Shown here: positions 32,429-41,426 of the stretch, piece by piece
How positions within the stretch are numbered: position 1 is the first letter of the stretch
Layout of the letters: every line of letters begins with the position of its first letter
From: Candidatus Pacearchaeota archaeon
Lineage (GTDB): Bacteria; Patescibacteriota; Minisyncoccia; Minisyncoccales; Minisyncoccaceae
Assembly (NCBI GenBank): GCA_035404185.1
Contig: DAONGN010000001.1
Span: forward strand, 372,001-436,000
Reading direction: 5' to 3'
DNA: 64,000 nucleotides
Program-made: the position numbers and the translations under genes
Notes under the pieces: generated by a model
Seen by the model: only the letters and a program-made list of their open reading frames with translations
What the model was told of the DNA's origin: nothing
Database searches by the model: none

Positions 32429-33637
32429 ATGAAGAGAATATATCTTGATTACGCAGCTACGACGCCAGTCGATAATGAGGTTTTGAAGGAAATGCTTCCA
32501 TATTTTTCTAAAAAATTTGGTAATGCTGCATCTTTGCATTCTTTCGGTATTGAGGCGGGAATGGGAATAGAAAAAGCAAGGAACATATTAGCTAAATATT
32601 TCAATGCCGAACCGATAGAAATAGTATTCACAAGTGGAGCAACTGAATCTAATAATTTATCTTTAAAAGGAGTTGTTAAGCAGCATCAATTAAAGAATAA
32701 AGAAAAGGTTCATATTATAACCACTGCCTTCGAGCATCATTGTGTTTTAGATGCCTCAAAGAGTTTAGAAAGAGATGGACTAGCCGAAGTAACTTTTATT
32801 CTACCCGATAAAGATGGAATTATTGATGTAAAAGACATTGAAAAAGCAATTAAGCCTAATACTCTATTAATTTCTGTGATGTATGTAAATAATGAGATAG
32901 GAACAGTCCAACCAATAAAGGAAATTGGAAAGATGATAAAAGAATTGAACAAGACAAGGGAAAAAAAGATAATTTTCCACACAGATGCTACTCAAGCTAT
33001 TAATTATTTTGATTGTGATGTTAATGAGTTAAATGTTGATTTATTATCAATGTCAGCTCACAAGATATACGGTCCTAAAGGAGTCGGAGCCTTATATATC
33101 AGAAAAGGAACTCCTATTATCAGAGTTCAAGATGGTGGAGATCAAGAAAATAGACGCAGAGCGGGGACTCACAATGTTCCGGGAATAGTTGGACTCGGAA
33201 AAGCCATCGAGGTTTTAATGAAAAACAAAAAGAAAGATATAGTAAGAATTCAAAAATTAAGAGATGTCTTAATTAAAAAAGTTTTAAAAGATGTTCCTGC
33301 TTCAAGATTGAATGGTTCTTTGATTAATCGTTCTCCTAATAATGCAAACTTTAGTTTTAAAGATACTGAAGGAGAAAGCTTGTTAATGATGCTAGATAAT
33401 ATGGGAATAGCCTGTTCAACTGGATCAGCTTGTTCTTCTCAGTCATTAGAGCCATCGCACGTTATTCTTTCGTTAGGGCTTAAGCATGAAGATGCCCACA
33501 GTTCTTTAAGAATGACATTGGGAAAATATACAACGAAAGAAGAAATAACTTTCGCAGTTAAAGTCTTAAAAGAAACAATTAAAAAATTAAGAGGTGTTTC
33601 GGGAGATGTTTTATCCGATTATTATTCAAAAAAATAA
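32429..33637 (+). CDS. iscS: Cysteine desulfurase NifS/IscS
   Basis: A 402-residue PLP enzyme that takes sulfur from cysteine as a persulfide for Fe-S clusters and tRNA thiolation. Signatures: YLDYAATTPVD at the start, FTSGATESNNLSLKG, HHCVLDAS, the TDATQAI substrate Asp, the PLP lysine in SAHKIYGPKGVGALY, and the flexible active-site loop ACSTGSACSSQSLEPSHV with catalytic Cys. It is class I-like by this loop. It begins one base after csoR and is followed 5 bp later by iscU. Confidence 0.97.
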   Translation: MKRIYLDYAATTPVDNEVLKEMLPYFSKKFGNAASLHSFGIEAGMGIEKARNILAKYFNAEPIEIVFTSGATESNNLSLKGVVKQHQLKNKEKVHIITTAFEHHCVLDASKSLERDGLAEVTFILPDKDGIIDVKDIEKAIKPNTLLISVMYVNNEIGTVQPIKEIGKMIKELNKTREKKIIFHTDATQAINYFDCDVNELNVDLLSMSAHKIYGPKGVGALYIRKGTPIIRVQDGGDQENRRRAGTHNVPGIVGLGKAIEVLMKNKKKDIVRIQKLRDVLIKKVLKDVPASRLNGSLINRSPNNANFSFKDTEGESLLMMLDNMGIACSTGSACSSQSLEPSHVILSLGLKHEDAHSSLRMTLGKYTTKEEITFAVKVLKETIKKLRGVSGDVLSDYYSKK

Positions 33638-33642
33638 AACAT

Positions 33643-34026
33643 ATGCAATATTCAAAAAAATTAATGGAACATTTCATGAATCCACGCAACCGCGGGAAAA
33701 TTAAAAATCCTTCAGGAACAGGAATGGTTGGAAATCCTGTATGCGGAGATTTAATGAAAATATACATCAAAGTAAAAGATAAAAAGGGAAAAGAAGTATT
33801 AGATGATATAAAATTCGAAACTTTGGGTTGCGCCAGTGCAATTGCAACTTCTTCAATGGTGACTGAATTAGCTAAAGGAAAAACAATAGAAGAAGCCAAG
33901 AAGATATCTAAAAAAGACGTTGCAGATGCTTTAGAGGGATTGCCTCCAATTAAAATGCATTGTTCTAATTTGGCTGAAGAAGCATTAAAAGGTGCAATCA
34001 AAGATTACGAATCAAAAAAGAAATAA
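33643..34026 (+). CDS. iscU: Fe-S cluster scaffold IscU/NifU-N
   Basis: A 127-residue scaffold on which IscS builds Fe-S clusters. The three ligand Cys are in GNPVCGDLMKIYI, ETLGCASAIATSSM and KMHCSNLAEEAL, and the Asp of GDLM is present. Start context and length are those of NifU-N/IscU. It ends the csoR operon; a terminator follows 7 bp after the stop. No other isc genes (iscR, iscA, hscAB) are seen here. Confidence 0.96.
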   Translation: MQYSKKLMEHFMNPRNRGKIKNPSGTGMVGNPVCGDLMKIYIKVKDKKGKEVLDDIKFETLGCASAIATSSMVTELAKGKTIEEAKKISKKDVADALEGLPPIKMHCSNLAEEALKGAIKDYESKKK

Positions 34027-34032
34027 AACAAA

Positions 34033-34065
34033 AACACTGACTCATCATCAGTGTTTGTTTTTTTG
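34033..34065 (+). terminator. Terminator of the csoR-iscS-iscU operon
   Basis: AAACACTGA pairs with TCAGTGTTT around CTCATCA, followed by G and seven T. It sits just before the minus-strand tRNA gene. Confidence 0.9.
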
Positions 34066-34068
34066 TGT

Positions 34069-34139
34069 CGGGCTGCTGGGAGTTGAACCCAGGTCTTACG
34101 CACCCCATGCGCAAATACTACCACTATACTACAGCCCGA
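34069..34139 (-). tRNA. tRNA-Pro (anticodon GGG)
   Basis: Read on the minus strand the acceptor stem CGGGCTG/CAGCCCG closes a 71-nt cloverleaf with a discriminator A. The D-loop has TAGTGGTAG, the anticodon stem is TGCGC/GCGTA with loop ATGGGGT, so the anticodon is GGG (34105-34107) reading CCC/CCU, and the T arm is CTGGG-TTCAACT-CCCAG. G at position 37 fits a proline tRNA. No CCA is encoded. It lies 14 bp after rpmB on the same strand, so the two are probably co-transcribed. Confidence 0.93.
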
Positions 34140-34153
34140 AAAGGGCTAAATTA

Positions 34154-34372
34154 TTATTTCTTTCCAAGAGATTTGATGCATTTAGTGCAAGCCAAAATTC
34201 TCTTCCCGGCAAATCCTTTGAAGTTTTTGTTGGTTGTATTAGCGGGAACTATTACCCATTGTAGATTAGGGCGTATTCTTCTTTTAGTAGAAGGATTGTA
34301 TCTCGAAATAAGCTTGTAATAGCTTCCTCCCATTGAAGATGATTTTCCGCAAATTGTACATTCTTTTTCCAT
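34154..34372 (-). CDS. rpmB: 50S ribosomal protein L28
   Basis: A 72-residue L28 with two CxxC pairs (ECTICGK near 4-9 and ACTKCIKS near 62-69) that should bind zinc. Other family parts are SRYNPSTKRRIRPNLQWV and NKNFKGFAGKRILAC. It is transcribed away from the M50 protease gene and toward tRNA-Pro. An extended -10 (TGGTAATAT, minus strand, 34382-34390) predicts a leader of only 3 nt. Confidence 0.94.
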   Translation of the reverse strand: MEKECTICGKSSSMGGSYYKLISRYNPSTKRRIRPNLQWVIVPANTTNKNFKGFAGKRILACTKCIKSLGKK

Positions 34373-34381
34373 ATGTAATGT

Positions 34382-34387
34382 ATATTA
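34382..34387 (-). promoter_or_regulatory. -10 box of rpmB (minus)
   Basis: On the minus strand TTGCAA, a 16-bp spacer and TAATAT preceded by TGG give an extended -10 promoter. The predicted start at 34375 leaves a 3-nt leader. Confidence 0.6.
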
Positions 34388-34424
34388 CCAAAAAATTAAA
34401 TAATTGCAACCCCCTTGTGTTTTG

Positions 34425-34433
34425 TGTTAATAT
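34425..34433 (+). promoter_or_regulatory. Extended -10 of the M50 protease gene (leaderless)
   Basis: TGTTAATAT puts the predicted transcript start exactly on the A of the ATG at 34440. It repeats the TTGTGTTAATAT context of the udg promoter. Confidence 0.65.
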
Positions 34434-34439
34434 TATTAC

Positions 34440-35045
34440 ATGGATACATTAACAATATTTACATTATTAATTCTTTTGTTTTCAATTATTATTCATGAGA
34501 TAGCTCATGGAAGTGTTGCCTATGCCTTGGGTGATCCAACTGCTAAAGAAGCAGGAAGATTGGATTTAAATCCTTTAAAACACCTAGACCCGATTGGATC
34601 TATTCTTCTTCCTTTCTTCATGTCTATCTTGGGTGGACCAATAATTGGCTGGGCTAAACCAGTTCCTATTAATCCAATGTACTTTAGTGACAGAAGATGG
34701 GGAGAGTTAAAGGTTGCCTTGGCTGGTCCAGTGGCTAATTTTACAGTTGCTTTAATCTTTGGATTAATTGTTAAGTTTGTTCATTTACCGGACAGTTTTT
34801 TAACAATCGCGACAGTTATTATCTTTTATAATATTGCTTTAGGAATATTTAATTTAATTCCTATTTTTCCTTTAGATGGTTCTCATGTTTTATTTGCCTT
34901 ATTACCTGAAAGATTCGAAGAATTAAAAGTATTATTAACTCAATACGGATTCATCCTCCTTCTTTTCTTAATTTTTATAATTCCCAATGGTCTTAGTTGG
35001 GTTTTTACTCTATCAGATAGAATTCTTTCTTTATTTTTAGCTTAA
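34440..35045 (+). CDS. Site-2 protease-type M50 metalloprotease
   Basis: A 201-residue integral membrane zinc protease, the minimal M50 type without a PDZ domain. The HEIAHGSVAYALGD motif (HExxH, near residue 20) and NLIPIFPLDGSHVLF (near 143) supply the three zinc ligands. GWAKPVPINPMYF and ALAGPVANF are also typical. Such proteases cut membrane-bound regulators inside the bilayer. The gene is monocistronic with a predicted leaderless start. Confidence 0.94.
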   Translation: MDTLTIFTLLILLFSIIIHEIAHGSVAYALGDPTAKEAGRLDLNPLKHLDPIGSILLPFFMSILGGPIIGWAKPVPINPMYFSDRRWGELKVALAGPVANFTVALIFGLIVKFVHLPDSFLTIATVIIFYNIALGIFNLIPIFPLDGSHVLFALLPERFEELKVLLTQYGFILLLFLIFIIPNGLSWVFTLSDRILSLFLA

Positions 35046-35055
35046 ACTTAAAAAG

Positions 35056-35084
35056 TTGACTAAAATATTTCTTTATTGTATTTT
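35056..35084 (+). promoter_or_regulatory. Promoter of the TS-like gene
   Basis: TTGACT (35056-35061) and TATTTT (35079-35084) have a 17-bp spacer. The start near 35091 gives a leader of about 26 nt. Confidence 0.45.
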
Positions 35085-35116
35085 GTAACTAGTTCATCTT
35101 ATTTGATGGACCTGAG

Positions 35117-35908
35117 ATGGTCACTTTGGCAGACGTAACTTTGACCCCATGCTTTTTGATAGAGAGAGAAGATTTTCATGAGGCCTGGTTTGAAGCGGTT
35201 TTTGCCGTTATGAATCAGGGCATTCCTCTCCATTTTGGTTCTGCAAAAGAACCAAAGAAAGCACGCGACTCCGTACAGACTATCGTCATGACCGGAAAAG
35301 CGATTGAACAGATTCAGAATTGTGAAATCCATCCTTTTTATAGGATGAGAGAATTAGCAATTCAGGGATACAAAAAGGAGTATGACCGAAAGTGGTTCAA
35401 TGAAGAGTACAACAAGTTGCCACCTGGAGACAGAAGGCGCTTCACGTATGTCTATATCGAACGTTTAATCAAACACAGAACTCCCGGAGGATTCGTTGAT
35501 CAAATCTCGAAATTGAGAGAGCTTCTCAAAGAACAGATTAAGAGCGGCATTTCTTCAAATCGCCATCAGGCGATTACCTGGGAGCCCGATATCGACATGA
35601 ACTCCGATGCTCCGCCTTGCCTGCAAAGGATATGGATAAGATACTATCCGGGAGGATACGTTGATATCCATTTTGAGTGGAGATCAAGAGATCTTTTCAA
35701 TGCCTGGCAGGGAAACCTCATTGGTCTGGTTGCTATGCTTCTTTTGGAAGTTATTATTCCAAACAATTGTAAAATAGCAAGAGTTGTCGACAAATCAGAC
35801 TCTCTTCATATCTATGAAGGTGTTCTGGGAGAGGCGAGCAAGGTTCTCGCAATGGAGAGAGAAAGAGTTCCAGGTTTTGTAAGAAAACTGGACCACGTAT
35901 ATGTATGA
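35117..35908 (+). CDS. Archaeal-type thymidylate synthase-like protein
   Basis: A 263-residue protein that I assign to the ThyA superfamily, close to the methanogen type. It shows the EAWFEAVFAVMNQGIPL start, RRRFTYVYIERL in place of YTYGERL, SNRHQAITWEPDIDMNSDAPPCLQRI with the catalytic Cys in PPCLQ, and EWRSRDLFNAWQGNLIGL matching RSxDxxxAWxxN. It would methylate dUMP (or hydroxymethylate dCMP) with folate. Codons are clearly more GC-rich than in flanking genes, which suggests transfer. No other folate genes are near. Biochemistry is inferred. Confidence 0.72.
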   Translation: MVTLADVTLTPCFLIEREDFHEAWFEAVFAVMNQGIPLHFGSAKEPKKARDSVQTIVMTGKAIEQIQNCEIHPFYRMRELAIQGYKKEYDRKWFNEEYNKLPPGDRRRFTYVYIERLIKHRTPGGFVDQISKLRELLKEQIKSGISSNRHQAITWEPDIDMNSDAPPCLQRIWIRYYPGGYVDIHFEWRSRDLFNAWQGNLIGLVAMLLLEVIIPNNCKIARVVDKSDSLHIYEGVLGEASKVLAMERERVPGFVRKLDHVYV

Positions 35909-35942
35909 ATATACCTTCTTCTCTTCTTTTTTTATTTCTAAA

Positions 35943-35951
35943 TGATATAAT
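35943..35951 (+). promoter_or_regulatory. Extended -10 of the SDR gene
   Basis: TGATATAAT is a perfect extended -10 (TGn-TATAAT). The predicted start near 35958 gives a leader of about 20 nt without a Shine-Dalgarno. Confidence 0.55.
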
Positions 35952-35977
35952 GAGGATATAAAAATAAATCTAAAAAT

Positions 35978-36709
35978 ATGAAATTAGAAAATAAAGTAGC
36001 AGTAGTGACAGGAGCTTCTTCAGGAATAGGAAAAGCCATTGCCGAAAAATTTGTTTTAGAAGGTGCTTCAGTTGTTTTTTCAGATGTTAACGAATGTGAT
36101 GTTAGCCGTTTTAGTGATAAAGCGATTTTTATTAAATGTGATGTTTCTAAATCAGCTGAAGTAGACAGCCTTATTAGTGGTTGTGTTGATAAATTTGGAA
36201 AAGTAGACATAATGGTCAACAATGCTGGAATTGGAAGCTTGGGAGACGTTTTAGCTACCTCTGATGATGTTTGGCACAAGACAATAGAGATTAATTTATC
36301 AGGAGTATTTTATGGAATTCGTGCAGCTGGAAAAACAATGAAAGAAAAGGGAATTAAGGGTTCAATTATCAATATGGCTTCTATCTTGGGAACAGTCGGT
36401 TTTAATGGGGCCGTATCTTATTGTGCTTCCAAAGGGGGAGTCAATCAATTAACTAAAACAAGCGCTATTGAATTAGCTAAATTAGGAATCAGGGTTAATT
36501 CTATTGCTCCTGGATTTATAAAAACAAATATGACCAAGGGAGTTCAGGAAGATGAAAAGACAAAAATGTTTATTGAAGGAATGACTCCTTTAGGGTATCT
36601 AGGTGAACCTGATGATATTGCTAATGCAGCCCTATATTTAGCCTCTGAGGATTCAAAATATGTGACTGGAAATATTCTATATGTTGATGGCGGATGGACG
36701 GCACAATAA
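35978..36709 (+). CDS. SDR family oxidoreductase (FabG-like)
   Basis: A 243-residue classical short-chain dehydrogenase. The NAD(P)-binding GASSGIGKAIA is at residues 12-22, NNAGIGS near 88, the catalytic Ser in NMASILG and the YxxxK in SYCASKGGVNQL near 151-155. It ends with VTGNILYVDGGWTAQ. It could act in fatty acid or sugar metabolism, but no neighbour helps decide; the flanks are a TS-like gene and the ribosomal str operon. Confidence 0.93.
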   Translation: MKLENKVAVVTGASSGIGKAIAEKFVLEGASVVFSDVNECDVSRFSDKAIFIKCDVSKSAEVDSLISGCVDKFGKVDIMVNNAGIGSLGDVLATSDDVWHKTIEINLSGVFYGIRAAGKTMKEKGIKGSIINMASILGTVGFNGAVSYCASKGGVNQLTKTSAIELAKLGIRVNSIAPGFIKTNMTKGVQEDEKTKMFIEGMTPLGYLGEPDDIANAALYLASEDSKYVTGNILYVDGGWTAQ

Positions 36710-36734
36710 AAAATTCTTCAAGCCAATTAAATAT

Positions 36735-36761
36735 TTGACATTTAGCTTTTTATCTGATAAT
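36735..36761 (+). promoter_or_regulatory. Promoter of the str operon
   Basis: TTGACA (36735-36740) and GATAAT (36756-36761) are spaced 15 bp. The start near 36768 coincides with the first base of the hairpin that follows. Confidence 0.5.
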
Positions 36762-36768
36762 TTAATCA

Positions 36769-36786
36769 CAAGCGAATTTTCGCTTG
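36769..36786 (+). promoter_or_regulatory. 5'-terminal hairpin of the str operon leader
   Basis: CAAGCGA and TCGCTTG form a perfect stem around ATTT at the very start of the predicted transcript. It could protect the mRNA 5' end or be a binding site for feedback; no T run follows, so it is not a terminator. Confidence 0.5.
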
Positions 36787-36808
36787 CGATTTATTATTGA
36801 TACAAAAT

Positions 36809-37225
36809 ATGCCAACAATTAGACAACTAATTAAGAAGAATAGAAAGCCATTAAAGACGAAGACTAATACTCCGGGTCTTGCGTTTGGATTTAATCCTTT
36901 AAAAAACAGACCAAAGGAATATGACGCACCTTTTAAAAAGGGAGTATGTTTGAAAGTTTTTACAACTACACCGAAAAAACCTAACTCAGCTTTGAGAAAA
37001 GTTTGCAGAGTTAAATTAAGTAATGGAAACGAAGTTACAGCCTATATTCCTGGAGAAGGACACAATTTACAGGAGCACTCAATCGTTATGATCAGAGGAG
37101 GCAGAGTAAAAGATTTGCCAGGTGTGAGATATCACATTGTAAGAGGCAGATTTGACTGTTCAGGAGTTGAAGGTAGAAAACAACAGAGAAGCGCATATGG
37201 AGTTAAAAGACCAGTAAAAAAATAG
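36809..37225 (+). CDS. rpsL: 30S ribosomal protein S12
   Basis: S12 controls decoding accuracy in the 30S A site. The 138-residue form has [11 protein letters not shown] at the start, [50 protein letters not shown] and the C-terminal [13 protein letters not shown]. Between LKTKTNTPG and KKGVC there is an insertion of about a dozen residues ([19 protein letters not shown]) compared with E. coli. The ATG at 36809 is the family start; the open frame from 36797 is too long by four residues. Confidence 0.97.
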   Translation: MPTIRQLIKKNRKPLKTKTNTPGLAFGFNPLKNRPKEYDAPFKKGVCLKVFTTTPKKPNSALRKVCRVKLSNGNEVTAYIPGEGHNLQEHSIVMIRGGRVKDLPGVRYHIVRGRFDCSGVEGRKQQRSAYGVKRPVKK

Positions 37226-37228
37226 TAT

Positions 37229-37699
37229 ATGGCAACAGGACTTAAATTTAAAAAGAAAGTTATAATGCCCGATTCAGTATACAACGATATTATGGTTGCT
37301 AAATTTATCAACCAAGTAATGACTAACGGGAAAAAAACAGTAGCCGAGAAAATAGTTTACGGCGCTTTTGATTTAATCAAAAATCAAACAAAAAAGAACC
37401 CTTTAGATGTTTTTAGATTAGCTATTCAGAATGTATCTCCAGTTCTTGAGGTAAAACCAAAAAGAGTCGGAGGAGCAACTTACCAAGTTCCAATGGAAGT
37501 TAAGGGAAATAGAAAATTGAGTTTAGCTATGAAATGGATGATTAATTCAGCTAAAGACAAGAAAGGTAAAGCAATGAAATTCAAGTTAGCTGATGAATTA
37601 ATTGAAGCTTCAGAAAACAAAGGAAATGCAGTTAGAAAGAAAGAGAACGCTCACAAAATGGCAGAAGCCAATAGAGCATTTGCCCACTTTGCATGGTAA
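37229..37699 (+). CDS. rpsG: 30S ribosomal protein S7
   Basis: S7 nucleates the 30S head by binding the 3' domain of 16S rRNA. The 156-residue protein has the helical core with [55 protein letters not shown], and the C-terminal [21 protein letters not shown]. Residue count and order are standard. It begins 3 bp after rpsL without a Shine-Dalgarno. Confidence 0.97.
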   Translation: MATGLKFKKKVIMPDSVYNDIMVAKFINQVMTNGKKTVAEKIVYGAFDLIKNQTKKNPLDVFRLAIQNVSPVLEVKPKRVGGATYQVPMEVKGNRKLSLAMKWMINSAKDKKGKAMKFKLADELIEASENKGNAVRKKENAHKMAEANRAFAHFAW

Positions 37700-37709
37700 T
37701 TTAATATAT

Positions 37710-37736
37710 AAACCTATTTCCAAGCCAAATAGGTTT
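37710..37736 (+). terminator. Hairpin between rpsG and fusA
   Basis: AAACCTATTT pairs perfectly with AAATAGGTTT around CCAAGCC. Only a short T stretch follows, so it is more likely a partial terminator or an mRNA processing hairpin that sets fusA levels apart from rpsLG. Confidence 0.55.
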
Positions 37737-37761
37737 TGTGTTCTAAAATAAAAAAAATATT

Positions 37762-39873
37762 ATGAGCCGCCAATATCCAATCGAAAAATATAGAAATATC
37801 GGAATTATTGCTCACATTGATGCAGGTAAAACTACAACTAGTGAGAGAGTTTTGTTTTATACCGGAATATCACATAAGATTGGTGAGGTTCACGAAGGTG
37901 CAGCCATAATGGATTGGATGGAACAAGAAAGAGAAAGAGGTATTACTATTACTTCTGCTGCTACAACTTGTTTTTGGTCTCCTGGTGATTATTTAAAGAA
38001 AGACAAAACAAACGAACACAGAATCAACCTTATCGACACTCCTGGACACATTGACTTCACTGCTGAAGTACAAAGAAGTTTAAGAGTCTTGGATGGCGCT
38101 GTGGTTGTTTTTGACGGTGTTGCTGGAGTAGAAGCTCAATCAGAAACTGTTTGGAGACAGGCTGACAGGTACCACGTTCCCAGAGTTTGTTTTATTAATA
38201 AATTAGACAGAATGGGTGCATCTTTTGAAAAAAGTTTGCAATCTATTTGGGACAAATTAACTATTAACGCGGTTGCGGTTCAATACCCAATCGGACAAGA
38301 AGAAGATTTTTCAGCCATTATTGATTTGATGGAAATGAAAGCTGTTAAATTTGAAGGAGAAATGGGAAAGGATGTTATCAAGTTCGATATTCCTGAGTCT
38401 TCTTTAGAAGAAGCTAAGAAATGGAGACACAAAATGGTTGAGAAGATTGTTGCCGAAGATGAGGCTCTAATGGAAAGATATTTAAACGGAGAAGAGATTT
38501 CAGTAGAAGATTTAAGAGGTGCTTTGAGAAAAGCAACTATTAGCTATAAATTAATTCCCGTTTTAATTGGAACATCTTTAAGAAACAAAGGAGTTCAATT
38601 AGTTTTGGATGCAGTAGTATATTACTTACCAAGTCCGTTGGATGTTCCTGCTATTAAAGGAGTTGACCCTAATGATGAAGAAATTAAATTAGAAAGACAT
38701 CCTAAGGATGACGAGCCTTTCTCAGCCCTAGCTTTTAAAATTGCAACCGATCCTTTTGTTGGAACATTGACTTATGCCAGAGCTTATTCAGGACATTTCA
38801 ATAAAGGAGGATATTTACTTAATACTGTTTCTGGAGAAAGAGAAAGAATCGGTAGAATTCTTCGTATGCATTCTAATGAAAGAGAAGAAGTAGAAGAAGT
38901 ATATGCTGGAGATATCGTTGCTTTCGTTGGATTGAAAAATACAACTACTGGACACACTCTTTGTGATGAGTCAGGTCCAATCGTTCTAGAAAAGATTGTT
39001 TTCCCCGAACCAGTTATTTCAATTCAAGTAGAACCAAAAGCTAAAGCAGACCAAGAAAAAATGGGTGCTTCTCTGAAGAAACTACAAGAAGAAGATCCAA
39101 CTTTTAGAATGGAAACTAATCAGGAATCTGGTGAAATGGTTTTATCAGGTATGGGAGAATTACATCTAGAAATTATTGTGGATAGATTAAAGAGAGAATT
39201 CGGAGTTGAAACTAATGTTGGTAGACCTCAAGTATCTTACCGAGAAACGATTGAGAGAAATGCTGATGCTGAATGTAAATACGTTAAGCAGACTGGAGGT
39301 AGAGGTCAATACGGTCACGTAAAGATTAAGCTTGAAGCGCTAGAAAGAGGAAAAGGATTTGAATTTGTTAATGAAATTAAAGGAGGTTCTATTCCAAGAG
39401 AATACATTCCTGCGATTGAAAAAGGAATTAAAGAAGCGATGGCAAAAGGTGTTGTTGCTGGATATCCTTTAGTCGACATGAAAGTTATTCTATGGGATGG
39501 TTCATTCCATGAAGTCGATTCTTCAGAAATGGCCTTTAAGATTGCTGGTTCAATGGCTTTGCAAGATGGAGCTAAAAAAGCAGGCGCTCATTTATTAGAA
39601 CCAATTATGAAATTAGAAGTAGTTGTTCCACCAGATTTCTTGGGAGATGTTATCGGAGATGTATCAGCGAGAAGAGGTCAGATTGAAGAAACAGAAGATA
39701 GGCCAGGAGTCAAGGTTATCTACGCTAAAGTGCCTTTATCAGAAATGTTTAGTTATACAACTTCATTAAGATCATTAACTCAAGGAAGAGGAACATCATC
39801 AATGGAGTTTGATCATTACGAAAAGGTTCCGGGAAATATTGCCCAAGAAATAGTAGAGGGTAAAAGAAAATAA
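37762..39873 (+). CDS. fusA: Elongation factor G
   Basis: EF-G drives translocation and ribosome recycling with GTP. The 703-residue protein has G1 [19 protein letters not shown], the switch [18 protein letters not shown]3 [10 protein letters not shown]4 [10 protein letters not shown] and the domain IV tip with [13 protein letters not shown], plus domain [16 protein letters not shown] sequence ([11 protein letters not shown]). All five domains are complete. It precedes a small ORF and tuf on the same strand. Confidence 0.98.
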   Translation: MSRQYPIEKYRNIGIIAHIDAGKTTTSERVLFYTGISHKIGEVHEGAAIMDWMEQERERGITITSAATTCFWSPGDYLKKDKTNEHRINLIDTPGHIDFTAEVQRSLRVLDGAVVVFDGVAGVEAQSETVWRQADRYHVPRVCFINKLDRMGASFEKSLQSIWDKLTINAVAVQYPIGQEEDFSAIIDLMEMKAVKFEGEMGKDVIKFDIPESSLEEAKKWRHKMVEKIVAEDEALMERYLNGEEISVEDLRGALRKATISYKLIPVLIGTSLRNKGVQLVLDAVVYYLPSPLDVPAIKGVDPNDEEIKLERHPKDDEPFSALAFKIATDPFVGTLTYARAYSGHFNKGGYLLNTVSGERERIGRILRMHSNEREEVEEVYAGDIVAFVGLKNTTTGHTLCDESGPIVLEKIVFPEPVISIQVEPKAKADQEKMGASLKKLQEEDPTFRMETNQESGEMVLSGMGELHLEIIVDRLKREFGVETNVGRPQVSYRETIERNADAECKYVKQTGGRGQYGHVKIKLEALERGKGFEFVNEIKGGSIPREYIPAIEKGIKEAMAKGVVAGYPLVDMKVILWDGSFHEVDSSEMAFKIAGSMALQDGAKKAGAHLLEPIMKLEVVVPPDFLGDVIGDVSARRGQIEETEDRPGVKVIYAKVPLSEMFSYTTSLRSLTQGRGTSSMEFDHYEKVPGNIAQEIVEGKRK

Positions 39874-39874
39874 T

Positions 39875-40084
39875 ATGGAACTAAAAGAGATTCAAAAGAT
39901 AATAGAGGAAGAAGGCGGCAAGATAGTTCTTGCTCAAGAAAATGGGCCAACCTTGATAATCATGAAATTAGAAGATTATAGAAACAAGAAAGAGACAAAG
40001 GCCGAAGTCAAGACGGAGCAAATTTCTAAAGTTCCACGAGAACTTGAAACAGAAACATTGAAGATTGACGACCTTCCTTTCTAG
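39875..40084 (+). CDS. Small Phd/YefM-like protein between fusA and tuf
   Basis: A 69-residue protein starting one base after the fusA stop. The stretch GGKIVLAQENGPTLIIMKLEDYRN resembles the beta-hairpin and helix of Phd/YefM-type antitoxin N-domains (x-V-M-x-L-E-D-Y). The tail ELETETLKIDDLPF is acidic and reads like a short binding peptide. No toxin gene is adjacent. Similar small ORFs occur near fusA in CPR genomes, as far as I recall. A role in regulating the translation-factor genes is only a guess. Confidence 0.6.
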   Translation: MELKEIQKIIEEEGGKIVLAQENGPTLIIMKLEDYRNKKETKAEVKTEQISKVPRELETETLKIDDLPF

Positions 40085-40091
40085 TAGGTTA

Positions 40092-40119
40092 TTGACTTTT
40101 TTCGAAATTTGGTTAAAAT
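40092..40119 (+). promoter_or_regulatory. Promoter of tuf
   Basis: TTGACT (40092-40097) and TAAAAT (40114-40119) have a 16-bp spacer. The start near 40126 gives a long AT-rich leader of about 94 nt before tuf at 40220. Confidence 0.6.
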
Positions 40120-40219
40120 AGATTTGTTAATTATAAACATTAATCCGTTCTTTTTTATTGTCAGTCGTAATAGTAGAAAAGAAGGGACATAAATAATAAA
40201 AAAAATAAATAATAAAAAT

Positions 40220-41416
40220 ATGGCAACAGAAGTTTTTACAAGAACAAAACCACACTTGAACGTGGGAACCATTGGTCACGTTGACCACGGTAAAACTACC
40301 TTAAGTGCGGCAATATTACATTGCTTAGCAATGAAGAATGGAAAGACGGCAGAAAAGTCAGTTGATCAGATTGACTCAGCTCCTGAAGAAAAAGCAAGAG
40401 GTGTTACTATTAACATCGCTCACTTAGAGTACGAAACAGACAAAAGGCACTATGCTCACATTGACTGTCCAGGACACGCTGACTACATTAAGAATATGAT
40501 TACCGGTGCTGCTCAAATGGATGGAGCCGTATTAGTAGTTGCTGCTACTGATGGTCCTATGCCTCAAACAAGAGAGCACATTCTTTTAGCTCACCAAGTA
40601 GGTTTACCTTCATTGGTTGTATTTTTGAACAAATGCGACATGGTTGAAGATGCTGAAATGATTGATTTAGTTGAAGACGAAGTAAGACAACTATTAAAAA
40701 AGTATAATTTCCCAGGAGATGAGATTCCCGTAATCCGCGGTTCAGCTCTAAAAGCTTTAGAAGCTACATCTGTTGATGATCCTTGGGTTCAAAAAGTTTT
40801 AGAACTAGTAGATAAATTAGATACATATATCCCTGAACCAGTTAGAGACGTAGCTAAGCCTTTCTTAATGGCTATTGAAGATGTTTTTTCAATTGAAGGA
40901 AGAGGTACGGTTGCGACTGGTAGAATTGAAAGAGGTATTGTTAACTCTAACGAAGAAATTGAAGTTGTCGGTATTAGACCAACTCAAAAAACAACTGCAG
41001 TTTCTGTTGAAATGTTTAATAAATCATTATCAACTGGACAAGCTGGAGATAACGTCGGTATTTTATTAAGAGGTTTGAAGAAAGAAGATATTGAAAGAGG
41101 ACAAGTTTTGGCTAAGCCAGGAACTATTACTCCTCATACAGAATTTACTGCTCAGATATATGTTTTAACAAAAGAAGAAGGCGGAAGACACACTCCATTT
41201 TTCTCAGGATACAAACCCCAATTCTTTATCCGTACAGCTGATATTACTGGAGATGTAATTTTAGCCGCTGGAACAGAAATGGTTATGCCTGGAGATACAG
41301 TTGAAGTAACTGTTAAGTTGATTGTTCCTGTAGCTTTGGAAGAAAAGCAAGGTTTTGCTATCAGAGAAGGAGGAAAGACAGTTGGAGCAGGTACTATAAC
41401 TAAGATTATAAAGTAG
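40220..41416 (+). CDS. tuf: Elongation factor Tu
   Basis: EF-Tu delivers aminoacyl-tRNA to the ribosome. The 398-residue protein has G1 [14 protein letters not shown] (near 18-31), the switch [19 protein letters not shown]3 [26 protein letters not shown]4 NKCDMV and domains II-III ending [31 protein letters not shown]. Normal length. Only one tuf copy is in the window. rpsJ starts 10 bp after its stop. Confidence 0.98.
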   Translation: MATEVFTRTKPHLNVGTIGHVDHGKTTLSAAILHCLAMKNGKTAEKSVDQIDSAPEEKARGVTINIAHLEYETDKRHYAHIDCPGHADYIKNMITGAAQMDGAVLVVAATDGPMPQTREHILLAHQVGLPSLVVFLNKCDMVEDAEMIDLVEDEVRQLLKKYNFPGDEIPVIRGSALKALEATSVDDPWVQKVLELVDKLDTYIPEPVRDVAKPFLMAIEDVFSIEGRGTVATGRIERGIVNSNEEIEVVGIRPTQKTTAVSVEMFNKSLSTGQAGDNVGILLRGLKKEDIERGQVLAKPGTITPHTEFTAQIYVLTKEEGGRHTPFFSGYKPQFFIRTADITGDVILAAGTEMVMPGDTVEVTVKLIVPVALEEKQGFAIREGGKTVGAGTITKIIK

Positions 41417-41426
41417 AATAAATAAG

